In this document: positions 9,675 through 21,244 of the stretch, one piece after another
How positions within the stretch are numbered: position 1 is the first letter of the stretch
Layout of the letters: each line of letters begins with the position of its first letter
Origin: Diploptera punctata
Taxonomy: Eukaryota; Arthropoda; Insecta; Blattodea; Blaberidae
NCBI GenBank assembly: GCA_030220185.1
Contig: JASPKZ010007300.1
Span: 124,001-188,000 of the forward strand
Direction of reading: 5' to 3'
DNA length: 64,000 nucleotides
The notes under the pieces: model-generated
The model's input: only the letters and a program-made list of their open reading frames with translations
What the model was told of the DNA's origin: nothing
The model's database searches: none
Translations under genes and position numbers: made by a program

Positions 9675-10730
9675 ATGGCGTTGACTGGGGATCAGAAGTC
9701 TTTCTGTGTGCTTGATTACCATGTAAACATCTCTGTGACTAGTGTTCAACGACATTTCCGTACCAGATACGATAAAGACCCGCCGGATGGGAGATCCATT
9801 CGTAAGTGGTACACACAATTTAGGGATTCAGGCTGTATCTGTAAACGAAAATCGACTGGCCGTCCGTCGACGAGTGAAGAGACAGTCGAACGCGTTCGCA
9901 CATGCTTCGTGCGGAGTCCACAGAAATCCACCTACCGGGGAGCGACAGAACTTCAACTACCACAAAAAACTGTATGGCGGATTCTCCGGAAACGTTTACA
10001 GATGAAACCCTACCACTTGCAACTGGTTCAAGCCTTAAAACCCGCCGATTATGCTTTGCGAGCGTCCTTCTGTGTTGATTTTCTCGCATTAATGGAAGAG
10101 AATGAGTTCCATGAGAGGGTAGTTTACAGTGATGAAGCGACTTTCCACCTTTCAGGAAAAGTGAATAGACACAATGTAAGGATTTGGGGAACTGGTAACC
10201 CCCATGCAACTCTGGAACATCAACGCGATTCTCCGAAAGTGAATGTCTTTTGTGCCATTTCCCATGCAAAGGTTTATGGGCCCTTTTTCTTTCATGAACG
10301 TACTGTGAACGAACATGTTTTCCTTGATATGCTACAACAATGGCTCCTTCCGCAGCTTGAAGCGGATAGTCCAGATTTCATTCTGCAGTTGGATGGTGCC
10401 CCTCCACATTACCATGGCAGTGTTCGAGACCATTTGAATACGGCTTTACCACAACGCTGGATAGGCCGTGCATCTCAGGGTGATCAACAACTCATTCATT
10501 GGCCACCTCGTTCACCAGATCTAACCCCGTGTGATTTCTTCATGTGGGGTCTTGTAAAGGATCATGTTTACGTACCACCACTTCCAACAACACTGCATGA
10601 ACTGCGTGCCCGCATCACAGCAGCCATTGCTGATATCGATCGCGGACTGCTACAGAAAGTTTGGCAGGAGATTGAATATCGGCTTGACATCTGTCGTGTA
10701 ACAAAAGGCGCTCACATAGAACATCTGTGA
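9675..10730 (+). CDS. Mariner-like transposase, DD41D, apparently intact
   Basis: A 351-residue cut-and-paste transposase, a normal length for the superfamily. It would bind the element's inverted repeats in the nucleus, excise it and insert it at TA. Residues about 1-60 form a first helix-turn-helix (FCVLDYHVN ... IRKWYTQFRDSG). GRPST (62-66) is the linker motif, and a second helix-turn-helix follows (about 67-120, LPQKTVWRILRKRL). The catalytic triad reads D153 (VYSDEATFHLSG), D240 (LQLDGAPPHY) and D282 (WPPRSPDLTPCDFF). There are 41 residues between the second and third aspartates, hence DD41D, the spacing reported for rosa-type elements rather than DD34D mariners. The C-terminus GAHIEHL is followed by TGA and by the right inverted repeat. 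ATG at 9675 is the first in frame after the left repeat and gives full domain coverage. No frameshift or stop is seen. The family name is inference from triad spacing. Confidence 0.95.
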   Translation: MALTGDQKSFCVLDYHVNISVTSVQRHFRTRYDKDPPDGRSIRKWYTQFRDSGCICKRKSTGRPSTSEETVERVRTCFVRSPQKSTYRGATELQLPQKTVWRILRKRLQMKPYHLQLVQALKPADYALRASFCVDFLALMEENEFHERVVYSDEATFHLSGKVNRHNVRIWGTGNPHATLEHQRDSPKVNVFCAISHAKVYGPFFFHERTVNEHVFLDMLQQWLLPQLEADSPDFILQLDGAPPHYHGSVRDHLNTALPQRWIGRASQGDQQLIHWPPRSPDLTPCDFFMWGLVKDHVYVPPLPTTLHELRARITAAIADIDRGLLQKVWQEIEYRLDICRVTKGAHIEHL

Positions 10731-10742
10731 ATATTTAAAAAA

Positions 10743-10850
10743 AAACTTTGAGAGTTTACCTTTCATACAATATGTCTCACAATATTATATGTTCATTACA
10801 TTTCACATAATAAATTTCTGAAAACCTGCACAACATTTTGACTTGCCCTG
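10743..10850 (-). repeat. Right terminal inverted repeat of the mariner-like element
   Basis: Reverse complement of 9503-9610 except A at 10781. It starts 12 bases after the transposase stop codon and ends at the TA target site (10851-10852). Confidence 0.95.
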
Positions 10851-13800
10851 TAGAATGGCTGTTGAAAAGTTGCTGAATGGTTGTTGATTGATTGTTGAAT
10901 GATTGATGAATGATTGTTGAATGGTCCTTGAATGATATTTGATTGATTTATTCTTGAATTAGTGTTGAATGATTATTGAGTGGTTGTTAAATGATTGTTG
11001 ATAATTGATTGATGAATGAATGATTTTTGGATAAGTTTCTTGAACGAATGACTTCAATGAATGATTGTTAAACGAATGACTTCAATGGATGATTGTTGAA
11101 TGAATGACTGTTGAATTAATGATTGTTAAATGCATGGCTGTCGAATTATTGTTGCAAGAATATTTAATAATTGTTTAATTGATGATGTTGAAAGATTAGT
11201 GAATGATTGTTGGAAGATTGTTGAATGATTGATGAATTAATTCTTCATAAATGATCATTTAAATATTGTTTAATGACTGTTGAATGATTCTATTATGATT
11301 ATTGCATAATTGTTTAATGAGGGATTGTTGAATTAAAGATTGTTGAATGATCACTTAATCATTGTTGAATAATTAATAAATGATTGTTAAATGGGTGTTG
11401 AATTGATATTAAATTGATGTTGTTGTTGAATGATCGTTCGGTGATCGTTGAATGATTGTAAGAGGATTGTAGAATGATTGTTGAATTATTACTGGATGAT
11501 TGTCGTATGATTGTTGAATGATTGTTGGATAATTGTAGTATGATTGCTGAGTGATTGCTGGATGATTGTAGTATGATTTCTGAGTGATTGTTGGATGATT
11601 GTAGTATGATTTCTTAATGATTTTTGGATGATTGTTAAATGCGTTTGAATAATTGTTGGATGATTATTATATGGTTGTTGGATGTTTGATTGATGTTTGT
11701 TGGATGATTGATTGATGTTCGTTGTATGATTGTTGGACCATTATCTGTTGGATGATTGATTGATGTTAATTATTGTTGGATGCTTGTTAAATGATTGTTG
11801 GGTTATTGTTGGATGACGGTTGGAATAGTGTTGAGAGATTGTTGAATGATCGTTGGATAATTGTTGAACGCTTGCTGGATAATTGTTCAATGATTGTTGG
11901 ATGATAGTTGTATTATTGTTGGGTGATTGTTTAATGATTTGTTGAATGGTTGTTGGATGTTTGATGGATGATTGTTGAATGATAGCAGAAGGATTGTTGA
12001 ACGATTGTTGAATGATTGTTGAGTGATCGATTCTTAACTGTTAGTGAATGATCGTTGAATGGTTTTAGTGATTGTTAAATAATCGTTGAATGATTGTTGA
12101 TAGATCGCTGAATAATTGATTTTTTAATGATTGATTGTTGAAAGATTTTTTAATTAGTTGTTGGATGATTGTTAAATGATTATTGATTGATTGTTGAATG
12201 ATTTATTGTAGAATGTTCGTTGACTGATAGTTGAATTATTGTCTTATGATCGCTGAATGATTGTTGAATGTTTATTGAATGATTGAGCGATGAATGATTG
12301 TTGAATGAATGAACTGAATGATTATAATGTTTTTTTATAATCGTTAAATGAATGTTGAAGATTGTCAAATGATTTTTGAATGATTATTGAGTGATTCGTG
12401 ATGATGGTTGAATAAATATGTGTAGAATAATTGTTGAATGACTGTTTAATTATAATTGATGAAATATTTTTGAATGAATGATTGTTGTTTTGTTGCTGAA
12501 TTGTTGTTAAATGATTGTTGAATCATCGTTGAATGATAGTTGAATGATTGTAGAATAATTGTTGAATGATAGTTGAATGATTGCTGAATTATTGTTGAAT
12601 GATTTTTTAATTATGTTTGAATGATTATTAAATTATTGTGTAATATTTGCTGAATGATTACTGAATGACTATTGAATGATTGATGAATGATTATTAAACG
12701 GTTGTTTAACAATGGTAGAAGGATAGTTCAATAATTATTGAACGATTGAATGATTCTTTAATGATTTTTGAATGATTGTTAAATTATTATGTACTATTTG
12801 CTGAATGATTACAGAATGTTTGATGAATGATTGTTGAACGATTGTTGAAAGGTTGTTTAACGATTGTAGAAAGATAGTTCAATGATTATTGAACGATTGT
12901 TGAAATATTGTTGAATGATACTTGAATGATTGTTGAATAGTTTTTGAATGATTATTGGATGGTCGTTGAATGATTGTTGAATGACGATTTGATAATGGCA
13001 GAATGATTGTTGATTGTACGTTGAATGATTGGTGAATGATTGTTGAATGATTTTTAAATGATTTTTATTGAACGATTGAATTATTGTTTAATGAATGATT
13101 GTTGAATGAATGATTATGGAATGATTGTTTAATGATTTTTGAATGGTTGTTCAATTATTGTTGAATGATGGATGCATGATTGTTGGATGATTGTTGATTG
13201 ATTGTTAAATGACTGCTGGACGATTACTTGATGGTTGTTAGATTATTGTTTCATGATTGTTGAAAGATTGTGGAATGATCGTTGAATGATGATTGGATAA
13301 TTGTTGATTGATCGTTGAAAAATTGTTTGCTGAATTATTGATATATGAATGATTGTTGAATGAATGATTATTGAATTATGTTTATGATTGTTGGTTGATT
13401 ATTGAATGACTGATTAATGATTTTAGAAAGACTGTTGAACGCCAGTTGAAAGATTGTACAATAATTGTTCATAGCTTGTTGACTGATTGTTGAATGATTG
13501 TTAAATGTTGTTGAAAGGTTGCTTAATGGTTGTTGAATGATTTTTTTTTGGTTGATGAATTATTTTTGGATGGTTGTTGAATGGTCATTGAATGATTTTA
13601 CAGTATGTTTGAATGATTGTGGAATTGTTTTTAAATGCTCTTGAATGATTTTTGAATTATTGTTGAATGATTTTTGAATAAATGTTATATGATTGATGAA
13701 TGATTGATTATTGAATAATTTCTGAATTATTCATTGTTTAATTATAGTTAAATGACTGTTGAATGGTCGTGAAAGTTATTTGAATGGTTGTTGAACGATT

Positions 13801-16800
13801 GTTCATTTATTTTTAATTATTATTGAATGATGGTTGTATGATTGTTGAATGTATTTTGAAATATTGTGATATGATGTTGAACGTTTTTTGAACGATTGTT
13901 GCAAGATTGTTTAATGAATGTTAGATGATTTTTGGATGTTTGTTGTATTATTGTAGTATGATTGTTGAATTATTGTTGGACGATTTTTTAATGATTGTTA
14001 AATGTATGTTGCATGATTGCTGATGAGTTCTAGATGATTATTGGATGATTGTTGGATGAGTGTTGATCGATTATTGGACGATTGTTGAATGATCTTTGGA
14101 TGATATTTTCATTTTTGTTGAATTATTGTAGGATGATTTATGAATGGTTTTTGACAATTTTTTAAAGATTATTGAATGATCGTTGAATGATTGTGGAATG
14201 ATGTATGAATGATCGTTGATCGATCGATTGTTAATTATTATTGAATGGCTATTGAGCCAATGATTGATGAATGTTTGTTGATTTTTTAAAACTATTTTTA
14301 TATGAATCGTTGTTGAAAGTTGTAAAATGAATATTGAATGATTGTTGAGTGACTGTGGAATGATGTGCTGAATGATTTATTGCAGAACGACTATTGAATG
14401 ATTGATTATTTAATGATTGTTGAATGATCCATTATTGAATTATTGTTGATTGATTGATTTGTTGACTGATTGTAGAATATTTGTGGAATGATTAATGAAT
14501 GCTTTTAATGCATTTTGAATGATTGATGGTTACTGTTGATTGATTTTTGAGCGATTGTTGAACTATTTTTATATGATTGGTGAACTATTTTCAAATTATT
14601 TTTGAATTATTGATGGTTGTTTTTGAGTGATTGTTTGATGATTGTGGACTTTTTTGAAAGAATGTTGAGTGATTGTTGAATTAATTGTTGTTGAATGATC
14701 GTTAAATGATTTTGAATGATTGTTGAGTGATTGCTGATTCAATGTTGAGTTATTGCTGGAGGATTGCTGAATAATTTCTGGATAATTGCTGAATGCTAGC
14801 GAATGATTTCTGATGATTATTTGTTATTTTGAAAAGATATTTGAATGATTGTTGAATAATTGTTCATCGATTGTCGAACGATATTTTTTAATGATTGTTT
14901 AATGATATTTTAATGTTCGTTGGATGGTTGTTAAATAATTGTTTAGTAATCGTTCATATGATGGTTAAATGATTGTTGAATGATAATTCAATGATTTTTT
15001 AATGAGTTTTGAATGGTTTTGAAAGATTCTTCAAATATTGATTGGTGAAGGTTGTTTGATAAACGGTTGATTGATGAATGTGTATTGAATGAATGATTGT
15101 TTAACGAATGATTGTTTAACGAATGATTGATGAATGATTTTTAATGATTCTTGGATGGTTACTGGATGATTGTTGGGTGATTGTTGAACGCTCGTTGAAC
15201 GATTGTTGACTGATTGTTGTATGACTGTCGAATGTTTTTAATGATTGTTGGATTATTATTGGATGATTGTTGGGTGATTTTTTAATGTTTTCTGACGATT
15301 ATTGAATTATTGATGAACAGTTGTTCAATGATTTTGGATAATTGTTGAATTGTTTTGTATGATTGTTGGATGATCGCTATATGATTGTAGAATGGTTGTT
15401 GAATGAGTGTTTGAGGATTCTTGGATGATTGTTAGATTATTACTGAATGTTTGTTGAACTTTAAATGATTGTCGAATGGTTGTTTTATGATTGAACGTTT
15501 TTTTAATAATTTTTTAATGATTGTTGAATGTTTATTGGAAGGTCGTTGAATGTCATTGGATGATCGCTGAATGATCGCTGAATGATTGTTGAATGAATGT
15601 TGAAAGCTTGATTGATGAAAATTGATTGATGAATGATTTCTTAATTATTTTAATGGTAATTAATTGATTATTAAATTAAAAAGATTTTTTAATGATTATG
15701 GAATGATTGATATATGGTTGATGAATGATTTTTGAATGAATGTTTGCTTAAGTATTGTTTAATGAATGATTGTTTAATGATTGTTGATTGATTCTTTAAT
15801 CATTGTTGAATAATAGTTGAACGGTTGTTTAATGTTTGTTGAATGCTTGCTGAGTTATAGTTCAATGATCGTAGAATGATTGTTGGATGATAGTTGAATG
15901 AATTTTAAATTATTGTTGAATTAGTGTTAACTGATGTGGAATGATCGTTACATGATTGTGGAATTAATGATAGCTTAATTGTTATTGAATTATTTTTAAT
16001 GAATGTAGAATGAATGATTGTTAATGAGTGTTAAATGATTATTCAATATTATTGAATTTGTTGTTGCAGAGTTGTATGATTGTTGAATGATTGTAAAATT
16101 ATCATTGAATAATCGTTAAATGATTCTTGGATGATTTTAAGATGATTGTTGAATGATTCTTGGATGATTGTAGGGAGATTGTTGGATGATTTTTTATTAA
16201 TTGCTGGATGATTGCTTGATGATTGATTGATTATTATAGAATGATAGTTGAAAGATTAATGAAAGATTGTGGAATGATTGTGAAATGATCGTGGAATGAT
16301 TATTGAATGATCAATGAATGATCATTAAGTAATTGTTGAATGATCGTTGAATGATTGATGCATTATTGATTGGTGAATGATGTATTAATGAGAAATTGTT
16401 GAATGAGTGATCGATGGGTGATTGTTGAATGATTATTATATGACTGTTTAATGATTTTTGAATGATTATTGGATGTTTCTTGGATGATTGTTGAACGATT
16501 TTTGAACAAATATTGTATGATTGTTGAATGTTTGCCGAATGATTTGTGGATGATTACTGGATTATCGTTAGATGATTTTTGGTTGATGTTTGATTTTTAA
16601 TAATTTTCGAACGATTGTTGAATGTTCGTTGGATTATTATGGAATGATCATTGAACGAATGATTGTTTGATGAATGATTGTTGAAAGAAAGATTGTTGAA
16701 TGAATGATACTTGAATATTTGTTGAATAATTGTTGGACGATCATTGGACGATTGTTCGGTGACCGTTGTATGATCATAGAACGATTTTTGAATGAATTTT

Positions 16801-19800
16801 AGATGAATGATTGATTGATAAATGTTTTTTTAATTATTTTTTAATGAGTGTTAAATTATTTTTGAACGATTTTTGTATGATTGTTGAATGATTGTTCAAA
16901 GAGTGTTGAATGATTGATTGATTATTGAGTGAATTTGAATTGTTGATTGATTTTTGAATGATTTTTAATAATATTTTAATGATTTTTAATTACATTTAAA
17001 TGATTCTTGGTTGTTTATATTTTATTGGCGATTGCTGAATTATTGTTTTAAGATTGTCGGATGATTGTTGAATGATTGAGGAGTTATTGTTGGATATTGT
17101 CGAATGATTTTTTAAAAAATGAACGATTTTTGAATGAAAGTCGAATGATTGTTGGATAATTGTATAATTTTTAATGATTGTTGAATGACTGATTTATGAA
17201 TAATAATTGTATGAATAATTGATTGATGAATGATTGTTCAAACAATGATTCTTGAATGATTGTTGAATGATTGTTGAATGACTTTTTAACTGTTATTGGA
17301 TGGTTGTTGTATGTTAGTTTACGGTTGTTGAACGATTGTTCAATGATTATTGAAAGATTGTTAAATGATTGTTGAATTGTTGTTGAATGGTATTTGGTAG
17401 ATCGATGAATGATTGTTGAATGGCCGTTAAATGATTGTTGCATGATGATCGAGTAATTGTTGAATGATCTTTCGATGATAATTGGATGATTGTTTAATGA
17501 TTGTTGGATGATTTTCAAATTATTGCAGAATGTTTGTTGAATGATTATTGAATATTCTTTTGCTGATTTTTATGATTGGCGATTGATTGTCAAATGATTG
17601 TTGAATGAATGTGAAATGATCGTTGTGTGATCGTTGTTGATTGTTGATTGATTGTTTAATGAATGATTGTTGATTAATTGTTTAATGAATGATTGTATAA
17701 AGATTTCTGAATGAATGTTGAATTATTGTTGAATGATTGATAAGTGGTTGTTTGAATGGTTGTTGAAAAGTTGCTGAATGATCGTTAAATATTTGTGAAG
17801 TGATTGGGGAATCATTGTTGGATGACTGTTGAATGGTTATTGAATGAACGGTTATTGAATACTAATTGAATGTATGATTGTGTGATTGTTAATTCATTGT
17901 TGAATGATTCTAGAGTGATCGCTGGAAGATGGTTGAATGATTTATGAATTATTTTTTATTGAACGCTGAATGTTTGCTGAATAATTGTTGATTGATTGCT
18001 AAATAATTTCCTAATGATTGTTGAATGATTTATGCATTTTGCTGAAATATTGCTGAATGAATGATAATGCTTGTTGAATGATTTGTGAATAATTGTTTAA
18101 TGAATGATGGATGATTGATGAAAGAATTTTGAACGAATATTCGTTGTTTGTTGAACGATGTTTTAATGCTTGTTGAATTATTTTTAACGTTTGATGAAAG
18201 GTTTTTGAATGATTGTGAATGATTTTTGAATGGTTATAGAATAGTCGATCAATGGTTGTTGAAAGTCTGTTGAATGGTTGTTGAATGATTTTACGATGTT
18301 TGATGAAGGATTGACGAATGTTTGTTGTATGATTGTTAAGTGATCGTTGAAATATACTTGAATGATTGTTGTGTGATTGATTATTGAACGAATCTCGAAT
18401 GATTGCTGAGTTATTGATTGATTGATGAACGATTAATTAATAAATGCTTGATTGATGATTGATTATTGAATGAATAATTGTTTAATGACAGATTGTTGAA
18501 TGAGTAATTTTTGAATGAATGGTTGTTGCACTTATGCTGTTGGAATAATATTCAAATATTATGTTTGTTGAATGATTCTAGGATGGTTGTTGATTGATTA
18601 TTGAATCATTTTTTAATTATTGTTGGATAATGTATGATTGTTGGATGATATATTTGAAGAATTGTGGGATGATAGTTGGATGATTTTTGGATGATCGTTG
18701 GTTATTGTTGAGTATTTGTACGATTATAGTGTGTTTATTGAATGGTGACAATGATTGTTGAATAATTATTAAATATAATTGTTGCATGATTGTTGAATGA
18801 TTGTTACATGATTTTTTAATGAGTTTTGAGTGATCAATTATTGAATTATTGCTGAATGATCGATGAATGATTTTTAATGGCTGTTGAATGATCCTTGAAT
18901 GAATAGTGTATGCTTGATTATTGAATTATTATTAAATGATTGCAGATTTTTTATTGATAGATAGATGAATGGTTGTTCAAATATTTTTAATTATTTCTGA
19001 AGGATTGTTAAATGATTGTAAATGATAGTTCAATGAATGTTTGCTGAATGATCGTAAAATGAATTTTGAATGCTTGTTTAATGATAGCTGAATGATGGCT
19101 GAACGATTGTGAACGATTTCTGTGGTATGATTTTAAAATTATTGTTAAGCGATTGTAGAATGATTATAATATGATCGATTAATGATTGTCAGTGAATTGT
19201 TGTCTGATTGTTGAAGACTGTTTATGATTTTTAATGGTTGCTGAATGATTGTTGAATTATTGAGGAACGGATGTTGACTCTTTGTAGTATGATTGTTAAG
19301 TCAATGTTGGATGAATACTGAAAGATTGTTGAATTATTCATGTTATGTTAAATAATTCTTGAATGATTGTTGAAAGATTGATGGAAGATTTTTTGGTGAC
19401 TTGTATGATTGTTTGATTAATGTTGAATGATTGTCGGACGATTCCTGGATGATAGTTGGATGATTTTTAAATCGTTGTTGAATGTTTGTTGAAGATTTAT
19501 TTAATAATTTTTAATGATTTTTGAGTGACCTATTCTTGAATGATTGTTGAATGATCGTTGAATGATTGTTGAATAATTTATTATTGAATGAGTAATTGTT
19601 AAATGGTTGTTGAATGATAGATTGAACGGTTGTTTAATTGTTACTGAATGGTTGTGGAATAATCATTGGGAGATTTTGGATATTTGTCGAGTTATTCTTT
19701 AATTATTGTTGAATGTTTATTGATTGGTTTTTGAATGGTTGTTGAATGGATGTTGAATGGTTGTTGAGTGATTGTTAAATTATTTTTTATGATTGTTGAA

Positions 19801-20964
19801 TGCCTGTTGAATGATTTTTGATTCGTTGTTAAAAGGTTGTTGATCAATTGCTGGAACGATTGTTCGTTTAATGTAGTATGGTTGTTTAATGATTGTTGGA
19901 TGATTGTTGAAATTATTGTAGCATGGTTATTGTATGATTTGTAGATGGTTGTTGGGTGATTGATGTTGGGTTGTTAAATGATCGTTGATTTTTTGCTGTA
20001 TGATTTCTTAATGTTTGATTGATGATTGTGAATGTTTTGGATGATTGTAGAATGATTGTTGTATGATTGATGGATGATTGTAGAATGATTTTTAAGGTTT
20101 ACTGATGATTGTTTAATGATTATTGAATTGTTGTTGAATGGCTATTGAATGATTGTTGGATTGTTGAATGTTTGTTTGATGATTGTTAGATGATTGCTAG
20201 GTGATTATTGGATTATTTTTGAATGATTGTTGAATTATTTTTAAGGAATGTTGATCGGTTGTTGTTTGATTGTTGAATGGTTTTTTAATAATTGGTCAAT
20301 TATTATTGAATGTTTTTGAAAGATCGTTGAATGTCATTGGATGATTTTTTAATAAACGTTGAATGATCGCCGAATGATTGTTGAACAATTGTTGAGTGAT
20401 TGATTATGAATGATGTTTTGGTGAAAGATTGATTGATGAATGATCGTTAAAATTTTATGGTTGAATGATTTTTAATGGTTTTAATGATTATTAAATGACT
20501 ATTTAATGCTTTTTCATGATTTGGAATGATTGTTTGATGATTGTTGAATGATTGTTTAATGAATGTTTGCTGAGTGTTATTTGATCATTGAATGATTGAT
20601 GGACGATTGTTGGGTGATTGTTAGATAATTGTTGAATTATTGTTGAATGTTTACTGGATGATTGTTGAATGATAGTTGAAAAATTGTTTAATGATTGTGG
20701 AATGTTCGGTTGAATAATCATTGTTTATTTGTTGAATGATCATTGAATGACTGATTGATTGATGAATGATTGTTTAATGAATGGTTGTTGAATGGATGAT
20801 ATATAAATGACTGAGCGATTGTTGAATTATTGTTATATAACTGTTGAACGATTGTTGGATGATTGCTTGATGATTGCTGAATGATTCTTCGTTTGATTAT
20901 TGGACGATTATTGAATGATTGCCGAATGATTTTAGGACGATTATTGGATTGTTATTGAATGATT

Positions 20965-21244
20965 AAAGTAAAGTAAAGTAATCCCACTACAGGTCTCGGG
21001 AGGCCCTTGGGGTAGTAGGAAGTTAAGGCTCTCACTTTTTCTAGACAATCGGCACTTGATGTTAGCCGGGTTTTCAGTCCTGCGTGACGGCCGCCTTTAT
21101 CCCCAGAACAAGCGTCTGGTACTCATTTCCGTTAGAGGCTGAGTCAGAAGGTTTTGGTCAGTTTAAAAATCCTGACCCCACCGGGACTTGAACCCTCGAC
21201 CTTCCGACTTGTAGCGCAGTGCCTTAACCACTACGCTACGGCGT
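20965..21244 (-). mobile_element. tRNA-derived SINE inserted in the satellite (copy 3)
   Basis: This copy has the best-preserved head. On the minus strand box A is TAGCGTAGTGG (21238-21228) and box B is GGTTCAAGTCCC (21194-21183), 44 bases apart as in ordinary tRNAs. The body matches copy 1 but lacks about 23 bases between GAGTC and AGAAGG (near 21146). The tail on the plus strand is repeated AAGTA at 20965-20980. Flanks are satellite on both sides. A target duplication cannot be called with confidence because the flanks are themselves repetitive. The internal deletion is a diagnostic marker for a subfamily or a private change. Confidence 0.88.

Larger units (their letters stand above)
9503..10850 (+). 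mobile_element. Intact mariner-like transposon (IS630/Tc1-mariner, DD41D), 1,348 bp
   Basis: The element begins CAGGGCAAGTC and ends GACTTGCCCTG, flanked by TA at 9501-9502 and 10851-10852, the expected target duplication. Terminal inverted repeats are 108 bases long (9503-9610 and 10743-10850) and differ at a single position (C at 9572 against A at 10781). The transposase frame between them is open from start to stop. The element sits in satellite monomers on both sides, so it jumped into an existing array. Near-identical ends and an unbroken frame indicate a recent insertion. Confidence 0.95.

Noticed and set aside
9742..10269. Three shorter frames overlapping the mariner transposase on both strands
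   Set aside because: They are shadows of the transposase reading frame, with no recognisable protein features.
21183..21244. Possible tRNA gene on the minus strand
   Set aside because: Same SINE head as at 2465-2534; it continues directly into the shared SINE body and tail.
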